From Crotophaga sulcirostris (taxonomy: Eukaryota > Chordata > Aves > Cuculiformes > Crotophagidae), in the NCBI GenBank assembly GCA_013397455.1, contig VYZB01000096.1:133495-197494 (forward strand): a DNA stretch of 64,000 bases, given 5' to 3'. Shown here in pieces: positions 50,701-61,614 of this stretch. How positions within the stretch are numbered: the first letter of the stretch is position 1; each line of letters starts with the position of its first letter. A program made the position numbers and the translations under genes. The notes beneath the pieces are model-generated. The model had not been told where the DNA came from. It saw only the letters and a program-made list of their open reading frames with translations, and did no database searches.

Positions 50701-53442
50701 TTGTAAAGTGAGACCGCAACTGTCCACCAGAAGTTTATTTAGCTGGGTAAAATCACACATCTGCTGTCCATTCTTTTTTTTTTTTTTGTCTCAGTGTATG
50801 GAAAGAAGTGCTTCATTTCTTGTTGCATCTGGACAAAGACAGATCTACTGGAGGTGCTCCCAGCTCCCTGAAGTTTCTAGGAAGTTTTGATTTAAACTCC
50901 TGCTCTACTCAGATTTGGGTTCACTTACTTTCCCAGTGATATTCACACACTGCATTTCTTTTGGCTGTATTTCTCTATGGCCACTATATCCCTTTCTTTA
51001 TCTAGTGTACAATTTTGAGAACTGCAGTGAACAGAAAGGCTTTTAGTCCCCTTGCCAGTTCATATAGTCCACTGCTGGGAAGTCTCTGAGCTGGAAGAGA
51101 TTAGAAGCCATGTAATTCTCCATAAGCCAATGCCCATTTCTTACGACTCAAGTGGTTTTAAAGGTCATCCAAGTAACGCAAACTGGATTTGCATGACTTC
51201 TGTCCAATGGCTTGGATCTCATTGAAAGGATTTTGCTATCAAAATTATTTGCATTGCAGCAAAGCTAAAAGCTGGAGTCAGGAAACAAAGCAATATTTTA
51301 CAAGGCACTGTACAAATCCAGAACAAAAAGAAGGTCCTTGCCTGAAAAATATACAACATAAAGGTGTCATCTGGCTTTCTGCTTTCCGCAGATGGAATAT
51401 TTGGCATGTGTTTTGTACATCAGCTTTGCCACAGGAAAAAATGTTGCACCTAATTGCATCGTAAGGTAACAGATAACATGGAGACATGAGTGATGGATGG
51501 GGCGCCCAAGGACATAATCATATGATAGTGATCCACCAGACAGGAAGGGTATTAATTCCCTTGCTCCTAGCTGTTGTCATTTTGATAGATATCCTGGTGA
51601 CAGTGAGTGTTAAAAAAGGAGATGACAAAATAGAGTGAGGGTCTTTTTAGATGTTTAAAACATGAGTCTCCATGTATAAAGGACTGCTAAGGTGATAATG
51701 TGCACAGGGTGAAAAACTTGATGATGAGACGGTGATTTGCATCACTGACAGAACAGAAAGAAGTGAGTATGGACCTGCTGCAAGAGTAAAAGAGGGAGAG
51801 CAAGGGTAATGAACTTGAAAGAAATGCAAAACATCGCAAATTAAATCCTTTGTATCTATAGTGATAAACTTAATGGAAGGATGCAAAGAGGAGGTTGGTA
51901 CTTTGTAGAAAAGAGAAACTGTGTAGATTTGCAATTGTCAAGTCCTTCAGAAAAGAATTCTGTGATGCCTTAGATATCAGATGATGAGAACATGAAGTTT
52001 ATCTTTGCTAACTAATAGCAGCTGCCCCACTTTCAGAAGTAAAGTTTAGGTTACCTTGATAATCATTTTGTCCAGCTTCCCTAAAACAAGTATTCATCCT
52101 TTCTCAGTATCAAATTTGTATATCTGAAAGACACAAATACAGTCTCCTATGAATAAGAATCCTTCCTCACTTTTTACACAGATTTGTTTCTTGATGAAGA
52201 AGAAACAGTGGGAAACATGAGAGAAAGCATTGATATGAAGAGAAAACCACCTAAAATGGCTCAATTTTTCCACATAATTTGTGACTAGAATTAAAAGAAT
52301 TAATTGTGTTGGAAAACGCAATAAAGATGATTACAAAATATCTGGATGTAAGGGTATGAGATTCATTACTGTAAACCAAATGATTCATGTGGTTTGAAGT
52401 AGAAACGAAGAATTAATTTTTGAGAGTTCTTTCCATCCCATAGACTCATACATATTAGTTCTTGAACAAGTGATCAGAAACCCAGTGCCCTGATTTCAGC
52501 AAGTTTTATTTTTGCAGCCTGTGTCACAAATGTAAATTACTAATAGATCGGATTAGTCATATTTCCTCTATTTTTTCTCATAAGCCTAAAGAATTTCCAA
52601 TATAGAGCAAGATTCAGAAAAGAGTGAGAGCCACCACCAATAAAATTCTTTGCAATATCTCATACAACATTATGTCTCACTTAAATCAGGCTATAAACAT
52701 TTAGGTACTTTATGAAACAGTCTCTCCAATTCTGGCAACCATTAATAATCTGGGATAAGTTAGCACTTTTCCCATCCTCCCAGGTTTTAGATTATATGGA
52801 TAACATAATAGGTGCATATCATTTAATTGAAATGGCAGCAAGAACACTGATCTGAACTATACAGTGTGGTATAATTATTTCTCTTTGGACTAATGAATGA
52901 TATTTATCTGTACACTATATTGTGACTGGATGATATCAAAAGCATAACAAGAAGTATAACAAGAAGTTCTCATGCATCACATCAATGCATGATGGGCATG
53001 GCACACTGGAAATCAAAACCAAGTGCTACTGAGTGTGTTACGTAAAAGTATGGACTGAAAAAAAGTAAATCTTTGGAATATAACACAAGATACGCAATGC
53101 TGTGTACTTAGTGAACTTAAGATTGAAAAAAAAAGCTTCCACTTTCTCCAAATTCTATTTCATATCTAGATTAATGTCATTAGCAGTGTTGAACCCAAAA
53201 CACAGACTGAAAATGACATGAATGGAAAGAAAAAAAACCCAGGAAAGCAAGTAATTAATAATGGCTGCCTATAAGAAGCACTTGGTTAAAAGCAAGAACA
53301 AACCCACAGTATCTCAAAACTTCTAATCAAGACAGAAATGTCTCAAAACCGCAATCTGATGAACAGATGGTGTATCTACCTTCTTTTCCAGGTCTTTTTC
53401 CAGGTCTCTTCTTCATCCTTTTTGTTGTATTCACCCACTCAC
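47800..53442. other. AT-rich intergenic sequence
   Basis: Unique AT-rich DNA with a T-run at 50774-50787 and a TGTC-type run near 47990. Short frames lack support. A short ancient repeat copy at 48183-48240 is listed separately. Confidence 0.6.
48183..48240. repeat. Possible copy of ancient palindromic dispersed repeat
   Basis: TTACACATGTGTAAATCC is followed by ACTGAAATCATGTATAAAGGATCAGGCTC. A TTACACATGTGTAA palindrome followed by a GGATCAGGC edge fits the same old family as 14707-14786. The copy is short and diverged. Confidence 0.4.
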
Positions 53443-53685
53443 AGAATCATAGAATCGTTTGGTTGGAAAAGACCTTTAGATCATTGAGTCTAACCATACC
53501 TGTCCACTACAAAATCACATCCCTGAGCACCTCATCTACCCGTCTTTTAAACACCTCCAGGGATGGTGACTCAACCACTTCCCTGGGCAGCTGTTCCAGT
53601 GCCCGATAAACCTTTCAGTGAAGAAATTTTTCCTGATGTCTAATCTGAACCTTCCCTGGTTCAACTTGAGGCCACTCTGTCTTCT
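53443..53685 (-). mobile_element. CR1 LINE 3' fragment
   Basis: Read on + it starts with the reverse complement of the CR1 3' tail (AGAATCATAGAATCGTTTGG) and continues GGTTGGAAAAGACC, CTCCAGGGATGGTGACTC, CTGGGCAGCTGTTCCAGTGC and AATTTTTCCTGATGTCTAATC. It is 5'-truncated, the usual state of CR1 copies, and lies on the - strand. It is the first clearly young CR1 from the left edge. Confidence 0.92.
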
Positions 53686-53689
53686 CTTC

Positions 53690-56570
53690 ATTTTAAAGTT
53701 CAGTTGAATCATTAGGCTTCCAGTTTTGAGCACTGATGCATTCTCCCTTTTGGTGTCAAGGGATGGTCACTTATTGCCCATCTTTTCAGGCTGTCACTTC
53801 CTCCAAACCTCCTGCTGTATGCAGGCATCTTTCCCAGATTCTACATTTTGTTTTTCAGGGGCAGAGGATATCCTGAGCAGTCATTCTATCAGGAGTGGGA
53901 TACTTGCAGGGCTTTTATAGCCGTTGATTTTTTGAGAGAAGTGCAACAGCTACTTAATTTCATGACAAAATACATCAGAAAATCATTTAATACTAATGTC
54001 TGTACATTTTTGTCGAGGAAAAAAAAAAAGCCTACCTCAGGTCTGTAAGTCATATGCTAGGATGAAGAGCTCAAAAATTACCAAGAGTTCTGGAAATGAC
54101 AAGAAGCCTCCTTCGCATAAAAAATCCATGTATCCCAACTATATTGTACACTTTACATGTTCACTCTTTACTTCTTTGTCTCTTTCACATTCTAATTTCA
54201 ATTTATACAGACTAATTTCACTGTTAGGACCCATGCTCACCTATCTATAAACTCCAAGAAAGCCAGGACGTCGGTACTGAAATAATAAAGGTTTTATTCA
54301 CATGGAGCTGTGGCTGCCAACCAGGTTCCTAGGTAGGCTTTTTGGAGCTGACACACATTTTTTTGGGTCTGCAGTTCTTCTACCTCTTCAAGATGTCTGA
54401 TATTCATTAATATCATTTCCACAGTATGCACATCAAATCGAAGGATATTTTCATTACATTACATTAAGCAGACTTCAGCTCCTGCAGAAATGCTCCTGGC
54501 TCCAGTTGCAGGACAAGCCAACCAAAGGGCAATGCAAATTGTTACAGTGTCACCAAGAAAATCATTTTGCAATAAGCAACAAAGGCAACTGGACTCAGCA
54601 TAATTCAAGTGAAACTCCTTCTGAGATTTGCCTTTACTATCTTCATTCTCTAAAGAACCATCTGATGACACAGAGAAAAACTTTCAGTTACTTTTTATCT
54701 TCTGATAACACACATTTTTCAAATCAGGAAAAATGATAATAGCAGGGTGGTAATTAGAAATATTTAGTTCAAATATATATATAGTATACATATGAATTTT
54801 ATATATATTGAAAATTATTTATAAATCAAAACACATATAAAAGGCATATATCTGTAATTTTTTTGGTAAACATAAACACATAAATATCAGAAAACAGTGT
54901 TCATTTAACTCTTGAAAAGTAGGACTAATTTAAAAGAATGCATGCTAGAAGTTGTCATTTAGAAGTACATATGTTTTGCATGAACAGTACAGCAACAGTC
55001 AAGCAAAAACCTGTGTGAAACTTTCAGTGCATAAATCTCCTCATGCCTGGAGGCAGTAATAAATTACATGTTTCTGTACAAATACATTTAAAAATTGTTA
55101 AACATACATTTCATGTCCTGGAACCAAAAATAATATCTTCTTGGCTGGCTTTTTTGATGTGTCCCATAATTAGGTGTAGATGTTAAAGATCTCTTTATAC
55201 CCAAAGGATACATAACGCCCTTAAACATATCAGAACAGGTCAAATATCTTTATATACCCTAAAATTTCACTACTGCAAGACAGGTAGTGGTTCTCCTTTG
55301 CTACCAATTCAACAAAAACTTGAGAAACATTTCTAACTTTCCTGGTTCAGATAGGTATGCCTGCCTCTCAAGATTTACCCAGAAATTATACTCCTCTAGG
55401 TCCTTCTAAGACAAAAACTGCATTGCTTGCACATTTCCACTCTGTTCCATTCAGATTTCCTGTACTGTTTTTCATTCATTCTGATGTATGAATAAAAGTT
55501 CAGTACCACATGTATTCTGGAGATGCAATATAGCCTCTGTATCAGAGGTCTGATAATTTCCAAAGCTATCTGAATATATGTAAAAAGAATTTATGCATGC
55601 TGTCTACCTTTTAACACACCAGTTGCTGTAGTTAAATCCTTAGATTTGAGTGCACTGTTGCAATCTGACCCAGACTCTTTCCAACACAACCCTGCTCACT
55701 CTGGTCCAGCTCATTACACACCCTTCTGAAGGGGGTTTGTCAGACGTTCGCTCCATTAACTCAGAGCGAAAACTCACTGACAGAGGAAAGACTGAAGGAA
55801 GCTGACAAAGCCCTTGACCTGGGTTAGCACCGACTCTGCATAACTCAAATCTGCATAAACATTCGTGCATCACTCCCTGGTACTCTGAGCATTCTGTTCT
55901 CAAGCTACTGTAGGGATATACATTTACCATAGATTTAGATGGTGTTGGGAGAAGTGATTTTTCTAAAAAGCCAGATGAGGCAGCAATGAGCTGGGCTTAT
56001 ATATCAGAAGCTACTTGCCTCCAGAACTTTGTGAACCTTTGTTCACTAAATTAATACTTTTCAGTTTTACTTAGTGTGGACTTAACCATTTCAACAGACT
56101 CTTGCTAATAAAACCATACCTACAAATTCTGGGTTTTTTTTTGAACTTGGATTTTCTATTTTGAAGCTACTATGATTCAGTTTATTTTCCTTAACTCTTG
56201 AAAAAAACTACTACCTCAAGCCTACAGCTGAAAGTTTTTCCAGTATGATTTTCCAGGGCAACTTAGGGAATAGAAGAACAAAGCAAGCTTACAATAGACA
56301 TTTGTTCACACCCTTAAATCTAGGAAATATCTAACAGTCACATTACAATGAAAGTATGGGTAACTTTTAAAAAAATTATTTGGTTTTGTTTTTTCCAAAT
56401 TTAAAATCTGTGTGCACTTTGATGAACTTGAAAATAGACCCATAGTCATAAAAACGGCACGGCAATTTTTTGTTTTCCTCTTTTTGATGGCTGTATATGA
56501 GATGATAATTAGATACATAAGATATGTAATTTTAATAGCAAAACAGATGGATTAATATTGCTTGCTTTTA
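53690..56570. other. AT-rich intergenic sequence
   Basis: Unique AT-rich sequence with an AT dinucleotide-rich stretch at 54765-54850. No gene was recognised. A block at 55620-55930 has moderate GC but no LTR termini that I could identify. Confidence 0.6.
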
Positions 56571-56650
56571 CAGAATCAAAGAATGGTTTGGGTAGGAATG
56601 AACCTTAAAGATCATCTATTTCCAACCTCCTTGCCACGGGCAAGGGTGTT
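56571..56650 (-). mobile_element. CR1 LINE 3' terminal fragment, short
   Basis: AGAATCAAAGAATGGTTTGGG, then TGAACCTTAAAGATCATCTA, then CCAACCTCCTTGCCACGGGCA follow the 3' end of a CR1 subfamily in reverse complement. Only about 80 bp remains. Confidence 0.85.
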
Positions 56651-56654
56651 TCTA

Positions 56655-58744
56655 AGATATGTCCGTTAATATTGTTTATTTAGGGTCACCAGCTTTCATG
56701 CTACCAGTCTCATGTTGTTTATAGGACACCTCAGTAGGTTATAAAGAAGTACAAAAGAGCAAAGTCTTTTTCCACATGGACATACGGAGTCCTCCTGGGA
56801 CCAACTATCTGCCTTCACACTGCTGTACTTGGAAGCATCAGAGCAAGACAGGCAGAATCAGACCAGGACAGACATGGACAGTAGTTTGCCCAGGAAGTTA
56901 ACCTGGTTAAAATATCCAATGTTAGCCAAGGGACATAGCGAAGGAGAAGTTTAGAGAATCGGAAACCTTTTTCCAGTGAAAAAAAGTGAATTTTTCACAG
57001 GCTGTCTCACAATCCTCCTTGTCAGTAACCTCAGATTCTCTTACTTGCTGCAAACAGCCTTGGCCAACCATTTAAAAATCTATTTAAATGTCTAATATCT
57101 TTGTTTTCCCCCTTTTACTGCAGCCTCTGCTAGTGAGATATCACTTGATTGTCCTCTACCTTTCCTCATCTTTTCTCATTTTTTATGAACTCTATTTTTG
57201 CCCTCCATTAATCTCACTTCTGTACCAGAAAATGAAAAATTACCCATAAGAGAAACAACACTAAAGACAGAAACACACCTATGGTATCTTTTATCTCAAG
57301 ATGTAGTCCATTGTAGGTAGATAACACTTCCTGAGGACTTCCCTGAAGTCCTGTCCTCTTCACTTCCAGCCAAATTTTGTGTACACTTCCCCTGTCTCCA
57401 AGCTAAACTATATCTATTTTCACTAGCTTTTAAGGGATTCAGAATTACTTAAGTTATATGAATGAACAAGATGTGCATACTACTAGGTCTGCACTTTTTG
57501 GTTCTATTTATCCTGCACGTTTCACTGAATTGCTGAAATGCTGAATAAATCAGACTAGCTCAGACAGCTGATGTTTCCAGCAGACTTGCCCTTGTTGCTT
57601 TAGTATGCCCAGGTTCATTACTACACACCACCTGCCTGTCACCTGCAGGTTTCCCGTGTACTCATCTCTCATCCCTTTGGACATTAGAGACCTCTTGCAA
57701 CCTTCTCCAGCTACTTTCATTGCATGCCACTCATTTCCTTTCTGTCAAAGACTGATTCGTGCACGATTCCTTTCTCTCATTTTTTTTGATTTTGTAGGAA
57801 ATAAATTATTTAGGGCGTCAACATACTTGAACTGGAACCGAGATGGAGGTAGTTATAATGAAATGCTAATAACTGCCAGGAAAATTACAGAGCTGTTCTG
57901 AGCTGCTAGGTCTGCCAAGCAGCTGCCAGGAGTACTACGCGTCTCCCCTACTCTTTTAGTTTACTGATTTTCACCAAAAAAGGGCATTGTTCTTCAATTC
58001 CAAACTTTCAGAAAACATTCCAGCGTTGATTGGATGTGTCATTCAAAAGTAATCACACAATGGACAAAGAAACAGAGGAATGATGAATGTTTTTCTGCTG
58101 AAATGAGGGCTTTTGATGCATGCTTAGGGTGTGTTTCAACATTACACTTATCTGTTGGCACATCCCTCTGTTGTGTCAATGCAACTCTACAGGGAAGCCA
58201 TCTACAAACGAGGTTGTTTTCATTAACACAGATTATTTCACTGAGCTAGCTTGCAGTGCAGACTCCCAAAAGGTTTTACCAGTAAAATTCACCACTCCCA
58301 CAACTCTAGCAGAGGGACAGAAACATGTAGCAGTTGTGTAAAGGAACTCTTGAAGAACCTTAGCACTAGAGAGATTACAAGTCAGAAGCACACCTTTAAT
58401 TAATGACCACTGATACGGATATTGCCAAAATATTTCTGTCCCTCACCTGCCTGCTACCATCCCTTAGCCACTGGTTAACATGCCACAGCTGCTGAAGAAT
58501 GGTCAAATGTGATGCTCAAGTATGAGCTGTGAGGGTGATGACCTTCACCGTAAGAAGAAACGCAGTCCAAGATGCTCTGACTCTGTGAAGTGAAAACTGT
58601 CTTATGGGCAGTGATTCATGAGTCAAGATGGTATAGCAAGTGAGGTGATAATGTATTTAAAACCAGGGGAGATTAATGATTAATTTCAGCTTGTGTATAC
58701 CGGAGGCAGAGCAGACAGTAACCCATCAGGAGCTGGAGCCTTCA
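56655..58744. other. Intergenic, no recognised gene
   Basis: Unique AT-rich sequence. The 98-codon frame at 57605-57901 has no domain or splice support. No repeat family was recognised. Confidence 0.6.
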
Positions 58745-59416
58745 GACCTTGATTAGCTCAGCCAGAACATGAGCCAAGAGTGTGCCCTGGCAGCCAAGAG
58801 GGCCAACCATGTCCTGGGGTGCATCAAGCACGGCATTGCCAGCCAGTTGAGGGAGGTGATAGTCCCACTCTGCTCTGCAGTGGTGCGGCCCCACCTCGAG
58901 CACTGTGTGCCATTTTGGGCATCACAGTATAAAAAGGACATAAAACTACTGCAGAGTGTTCAGGGGAGGGCCACAAAGCTGGTGAAAGATCTAGAGGGGA
59001 AGTCGTATGAGGAGCAGCTGAAGGCACTTGGTCTGTTCAATCTGGAGAAGAGGAGACTGAGAGGGGACCTCATAGCTGTTTATTGCCTTCTCACAAGGGA
59101 AGGAGGAAAAACAGGTGCTGATCCCTTCTCTCTGGTGACCTATGATAGGACTAGAGGTAATGGCAGGAAGATGTGACAGGGGAGGTTTAGATTGGATGTC
59201 AGGAAGAGGTTCTTCACCCAGTGGGTGCTGGAGCACTGGAACAGGCTACCCAGGGAAGCAGTCATGGCCCATAGTCTGCTGGGATTCAAGAAGCATTTGG
59301 ACAATGCCCTCAGTCACATGGTGTGAATGTTGGGAGTGTCCTATGTAGGGATAGAAGCTGGACTTGATGATCCCTTTGGGTCCATTCCAACTCGGTTAAT
59401 TCTATGGTTCTATGAT
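58745..59416 (+). mobile_element. CR1 LINE, 3' about 670 bp, sense to VPS13B
   Basis: It runs from the ORF2 C-terminal coding part (GAACATGAGCCAAGAGTGTGC) through TGGAGAAGAGGAGACTGAGAG and GTTTAGATTGGATGTCAGGAAG to the 3' end GGACTTGATGATCCCTTTGGG and a TTCTATGGTTCTATGA tail. The 3' end (ending in GGGTCCATTCCAACTCG) differs from that of the 59913 copy, indicating a different CR1 subfamily. It is 5'-truncated and immobile. Confidence 0.95.
58769..59176 (+). pseudogene. CR1 ORF2 C-terminal remnant
   Basis: An open frame of 135 codons encodes the C-terminal tail of the CR1 ORF2 endonuclease/reverse transcriptase protein. Family words visible include [13 protein letters not shown] near residue 5, [13 protein letters not shown] near residue 38 and [10 protein letters not shown] near residue 92. 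The endonuclease and catalytic reverse-transcriptase motifs are missing because the element is 5'-truncated, and the frame stops before the normal ORF2 end. The ATG is internal to the ancient frame and is not a real start. This is a dead fragment, not a host gene. Confidence 0.85.
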
Positions 59417-59912
59417 ATGCCCTGCTACCAGAGGTAAACTCTACCTGAGGTCCCACTGTCTGGACCTTGCTTCACAAAAGCCTACCCCATCTGCCATACA
59501 TTGCTTTCTTTTCTGTTTTCAGCCATGTAAGTACACCATGCAGATAAAACACAGAGGATTTCAAATTTCCAGGAGGAATATGTAACTCCACAGGCATATC
59601 CCAGGCTTTTCTTTGAAATTCAAATCAAGAGGCCTCCGTAAAAGGTTATTCATTACCTACATCAAAGCCATGCCCACAGGCACTGCCTACTGCACTTCAC
59701 CTTGAAAAAATGGACCCACAGTCTTTTCTGGATCATCCACATGACAACCTGTGAGGAGTCCATTAACTCGTGCTCCTCCAAATGTGTACACTGGACAGGA
59801 GTGTGTTTCACTGACAGGAGCAACTACAAAATTACTCTGGGCTGCTAGAGAGGGCTTTTCTTTATGGGCAATGTTGGGAATAGCTTTGGGCACACAGAAA
59901 TTACTCCTGACT
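59417..59912. other. Intergenic spacer between CR1 copies
   Basis: Unique sequence between the CR1 copies at 58745 and 59913. No gene was recognised. The - strand frame here (59687-59986) runs into the next CR1 and has no independent support. Confidence 0.6.
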
Positions 59913-60410
59913 AGAATCATAGAATCATTAAGGTTGGAAAAGACCTCTAAGATCATCAAGTCCAACTGTAAGCCAAACACCACCATGTCTACTGAACCAT
60001 GTCGTGAAGTGCTATGTCTTCACATTTTTTGAACAGTTCCAGGGATGGTGACTCCACTGCTTTCCTGGGCAGCCTGTTCCAATGCTTCACCACTCTTTTG
60101 GTAAAGAAATTTTTTTCTGTTATCCAATCTCAGCCTCCCCTGGTGCAACTTGAGAGTATTTCCTATTATCCTATTGCTTGTTACTTGGGAAAAGAGACCA
60201 GCAATCACCTCACTACAAACTCCTTTCAGGTAATTGTGGACAGTGATAAAGTCTTCCCACAGCCTCCTCTTCTCCAGGCTGAACAACCCAAGTTCCCTCA
60301 GCCACTTCTCATAACACTTGTTCTCCAGACCCTTCACCAGCTTTGTTCCCCTCCTCTGGGCACACTCCAGCAGCTCAGTGACTTCCTTGTCCTGAGGGCC
60401 CCAAAACTGT
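59913..60410 (-). mobile_element. CR1 LINE, 3' about 500 bp, antisense to VPS13B
   Basis: Read on +: AGAATCATAGAATCATTAAGG, GGAAAAGACCTCTAAGATC, CCAGGGATGGTGACTCC, GGGCAGCCTGTTCCAATGC and CTCCTCTTCTCCAGGCTGAAC. This is a textbook 5'-truncated CR1 on the - strand, with a 3' end of the common avian type. Confidence 0.95.
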
Positions 60411-60463
60411 AAATTTTTCTCACATTCAAAATGGTGAAACTCAGAATGTGGGCAGAACTTCAC
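60020..60463 (-). pseudogene. CR1 ORF2 C-terminal remnant
   Basis: A 147-codon frame on - holds CR1 ORF2 C-terminal family words such as LVKGLENKCYEKWLRELG near residue 42 and FSLEKRRLWEDF near residue 61. The first 20 or so residues read from unrelated flanking DNA. Catalytic motifs are absent and the frame drifts out of the ancestral one toward its end. It is a dead LINE fragment with no host function evident. Confidence 0.8.
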
Positions 60464-60587
60464 TCAATAGCAGATATGGAAAAGGTCCATCTTTATTAAA
60501 CTCATTCAAACCAGCCAACATGCTTGCCATCGCTAAGATTTCCCCCAAAGGGTCATTCATTGATATATGAATCGAATTTTGGAGCCA
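60411..60587. other. Spacer between CR1 copies
   Basis: About 175 bases of unique-looking sequence between two CR1 fragments. Nothing was recognised. Confidence 0.5.
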
Positions 60588-60820
60588 GAGTTCATAGACA
60601 CTAGGAAGAAATTCTTCATGATGTGGGTGACAAGGCACTGCCACAGGTTGCCCAGGGAAGCTGTGGGTGCTCCATCCTGGAGGTGTTAAAGGACAGGATG
60701 GGTGGGGCCTTTAGCAGCCTGGGGTGGTGGGAGGGGTCCCTGCCCATGGCAGGGGGTTGGCACCGGATGGGCTTTAAGATCCCTTCCAATGCAAACTATT
60801 CCTTGGTTCTATGATTCTAT
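60588..60820 (+). mobile_element. CR1 LINE 3' fragment, sense to VPS13B
   Basis: TAGGAAGAAATTCTTCATGA, CACAGGTTGCCCAGGGAAGC and TGCCCATGGCAGGGGGTTGG, ending in GGTTCTATGATTCTAT. It is a 5'-truncated copy of the subfamily that also gave the short fragment at 56571. Its 3' end directly joins the oppositely oriented copy beginning at 60821. Confidence 0.93.
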
Positions 60821-60832
60821 AGAATCATAGAA
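60807..60832. repeat. Perfect 26-bp palindrome at CR1 tail-to-tail junction
   Basis: The left arm TTCTATGATTCTA (60807-60819) is the exact reverse complement of the right arm TAGAATCATAGAA (60820-60832). It arises where the 3' tails of two CR1 copies in opposite orientation meet, with no spacer. Confidence 0.95.
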
Positions 60833-61220
60833 TACCCTGAGTTGGAAGGAACCTACAAGGATCATCGAGTCCAACTCCTGTCCCTGCCTAGGATAACCTC
60901 AACATTCACACCGCGTGTCTGAGGGCATTGTCCAAACGTTCCGTGAATATTGTCAGGCTTGGTGCCATGACTTCTTCCCTGGGAAGCTGTTCCAGCGCTC
61001 CACCACCCTCTGGGTGAAGAACCTTTACCCAGTATCCAACCTAACCCTCCCCTGGAGCACCTTCCTGTCATTCCCTCGGGTCCTATCGTTAGTCACCAGA
61101 GAGAACAAATCAGCGCCTGCTCCTCCTCCTCCTTCCCTTGTGAGGAAGGTGCTATGAGGTGCCCCTCAATCTCCTCTTCTCCAGGCTGAACACCCCAAGT
61201 GACTTCAGCCGAAGCCTCAC
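60821..61220 (-). mobile_element. CR1 LINE, 3' about 400 bp, abutting the VPS13B promoter
   Basis: Read on +: AGAATCATAGAATACCCTGAG, CATCGAGTCCAACTCCTGTCC, AGCTGTTCCAGCGCTCCACC and CTCCTCTTCTCCAGGCTGAAC. It is 5'-truncated and on the - strand. Its 3' end differs from that of the 59913 copy, so it is from another subfamily. Its right end lies within a few tens of bases of the CpG-island promoter. Confidence 0.93.
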
Positions 61221-61308
61221 AACCAACAGTAACACATCCCAGGGCTCCCCCGCGCCAGGAAGAAGCTCTTGCCATGGGTGCCCGGCCTGCTGCGCGCTGC
61301 CCCCGTCA

Positions 61309-61317
61309 TTTCCCGCC
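61309..61317 (+). promoter_or_regulatory. E2F-type site
   Basis: TTTCCCGCC matches the E2F consensus TTTSSCGC. It lies at the upstream edge of the CpG island. Function is inferred from motif and position only. Confidence 0.4.
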
Positions 61318-61331
61318 CACTGGGAACCAGT

Positions 61332-61393
61332 GCCCGCCCCGACCCCGCCCCTCCCGCAGCAGACCCCGCCCCTCCCGCATAAAACCCCGCCCC
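61332..61393 (+). promoter_or_regulatory. GC-box array, three copies at 21-bp spacing
   Basis: The exact 10-mer ACCCCGCCCC starts at 61342, 61363 and 61384. The first two copies are part of an identical 18-bp repeat (61341-61358 and 61362-61379). A related GCCCGCCCC lies just upstream at 61332-61340. GC boxes bind Sp/KLF factors, and 21 bp is two helical turns, so the sites lie on one face of the DNA. Confidence 0.7.
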
Positions 61394-61489
61394 TTCCTCC
61401 GTGCCTCGCCCGGCCACCCCTCCCGGACCGTCAGCTCCTGGCAGAGCACCTGACCTCCGCCGGCTTCAAAAGTGGCTTCCGCCCCTCAC

Positions 61490-61614
61490 TTTGGTGCTGC
61501 CGCCAAATCCTTCCGGCTGAGGCGGCGGACGCTAGAGGAGAGCACACGCGCCGGAGAACCCGGAAGTGCCGGAGCGGCAGGAGCTGCTCGGTGGGGGGGG
61601 GCGCGGGGCGGCAG
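61490..61614 (+). other. VPS13B: Probable non-coding exon 1 of VPS13B
   Basis: The donor CAG|GTAACC at 61614/61615 is the best splice donor in the CpG island, and mammalian VPS13B also has a non-coding first exon. The 5' boundary is only a guess, because the transcription start cannot be read from sequence. An alternative donor AAG|GTGCGG lies just downstream at 61624/61625. Confidence 0.45.
61558..61568 (+). promoter_or_regulatory. ETS-family site
   Basis: ACCCGGAAGTG is a strong match to the ETS/GABP consensus ACCGGAAGTG, typical within about 50 bases of the start site of housekeeping promoters. A second ETS-type core, CCTTCCGG, lies in reverse at 61509-61516. Confidence 0.55.

Noticed and set aside
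55620..55935. Possible solo LTR in a GC-moderate block
   Set aside because: No clear TG...CA termini, target-site duplication or polyadenylation signal in the right order could be found by eye.
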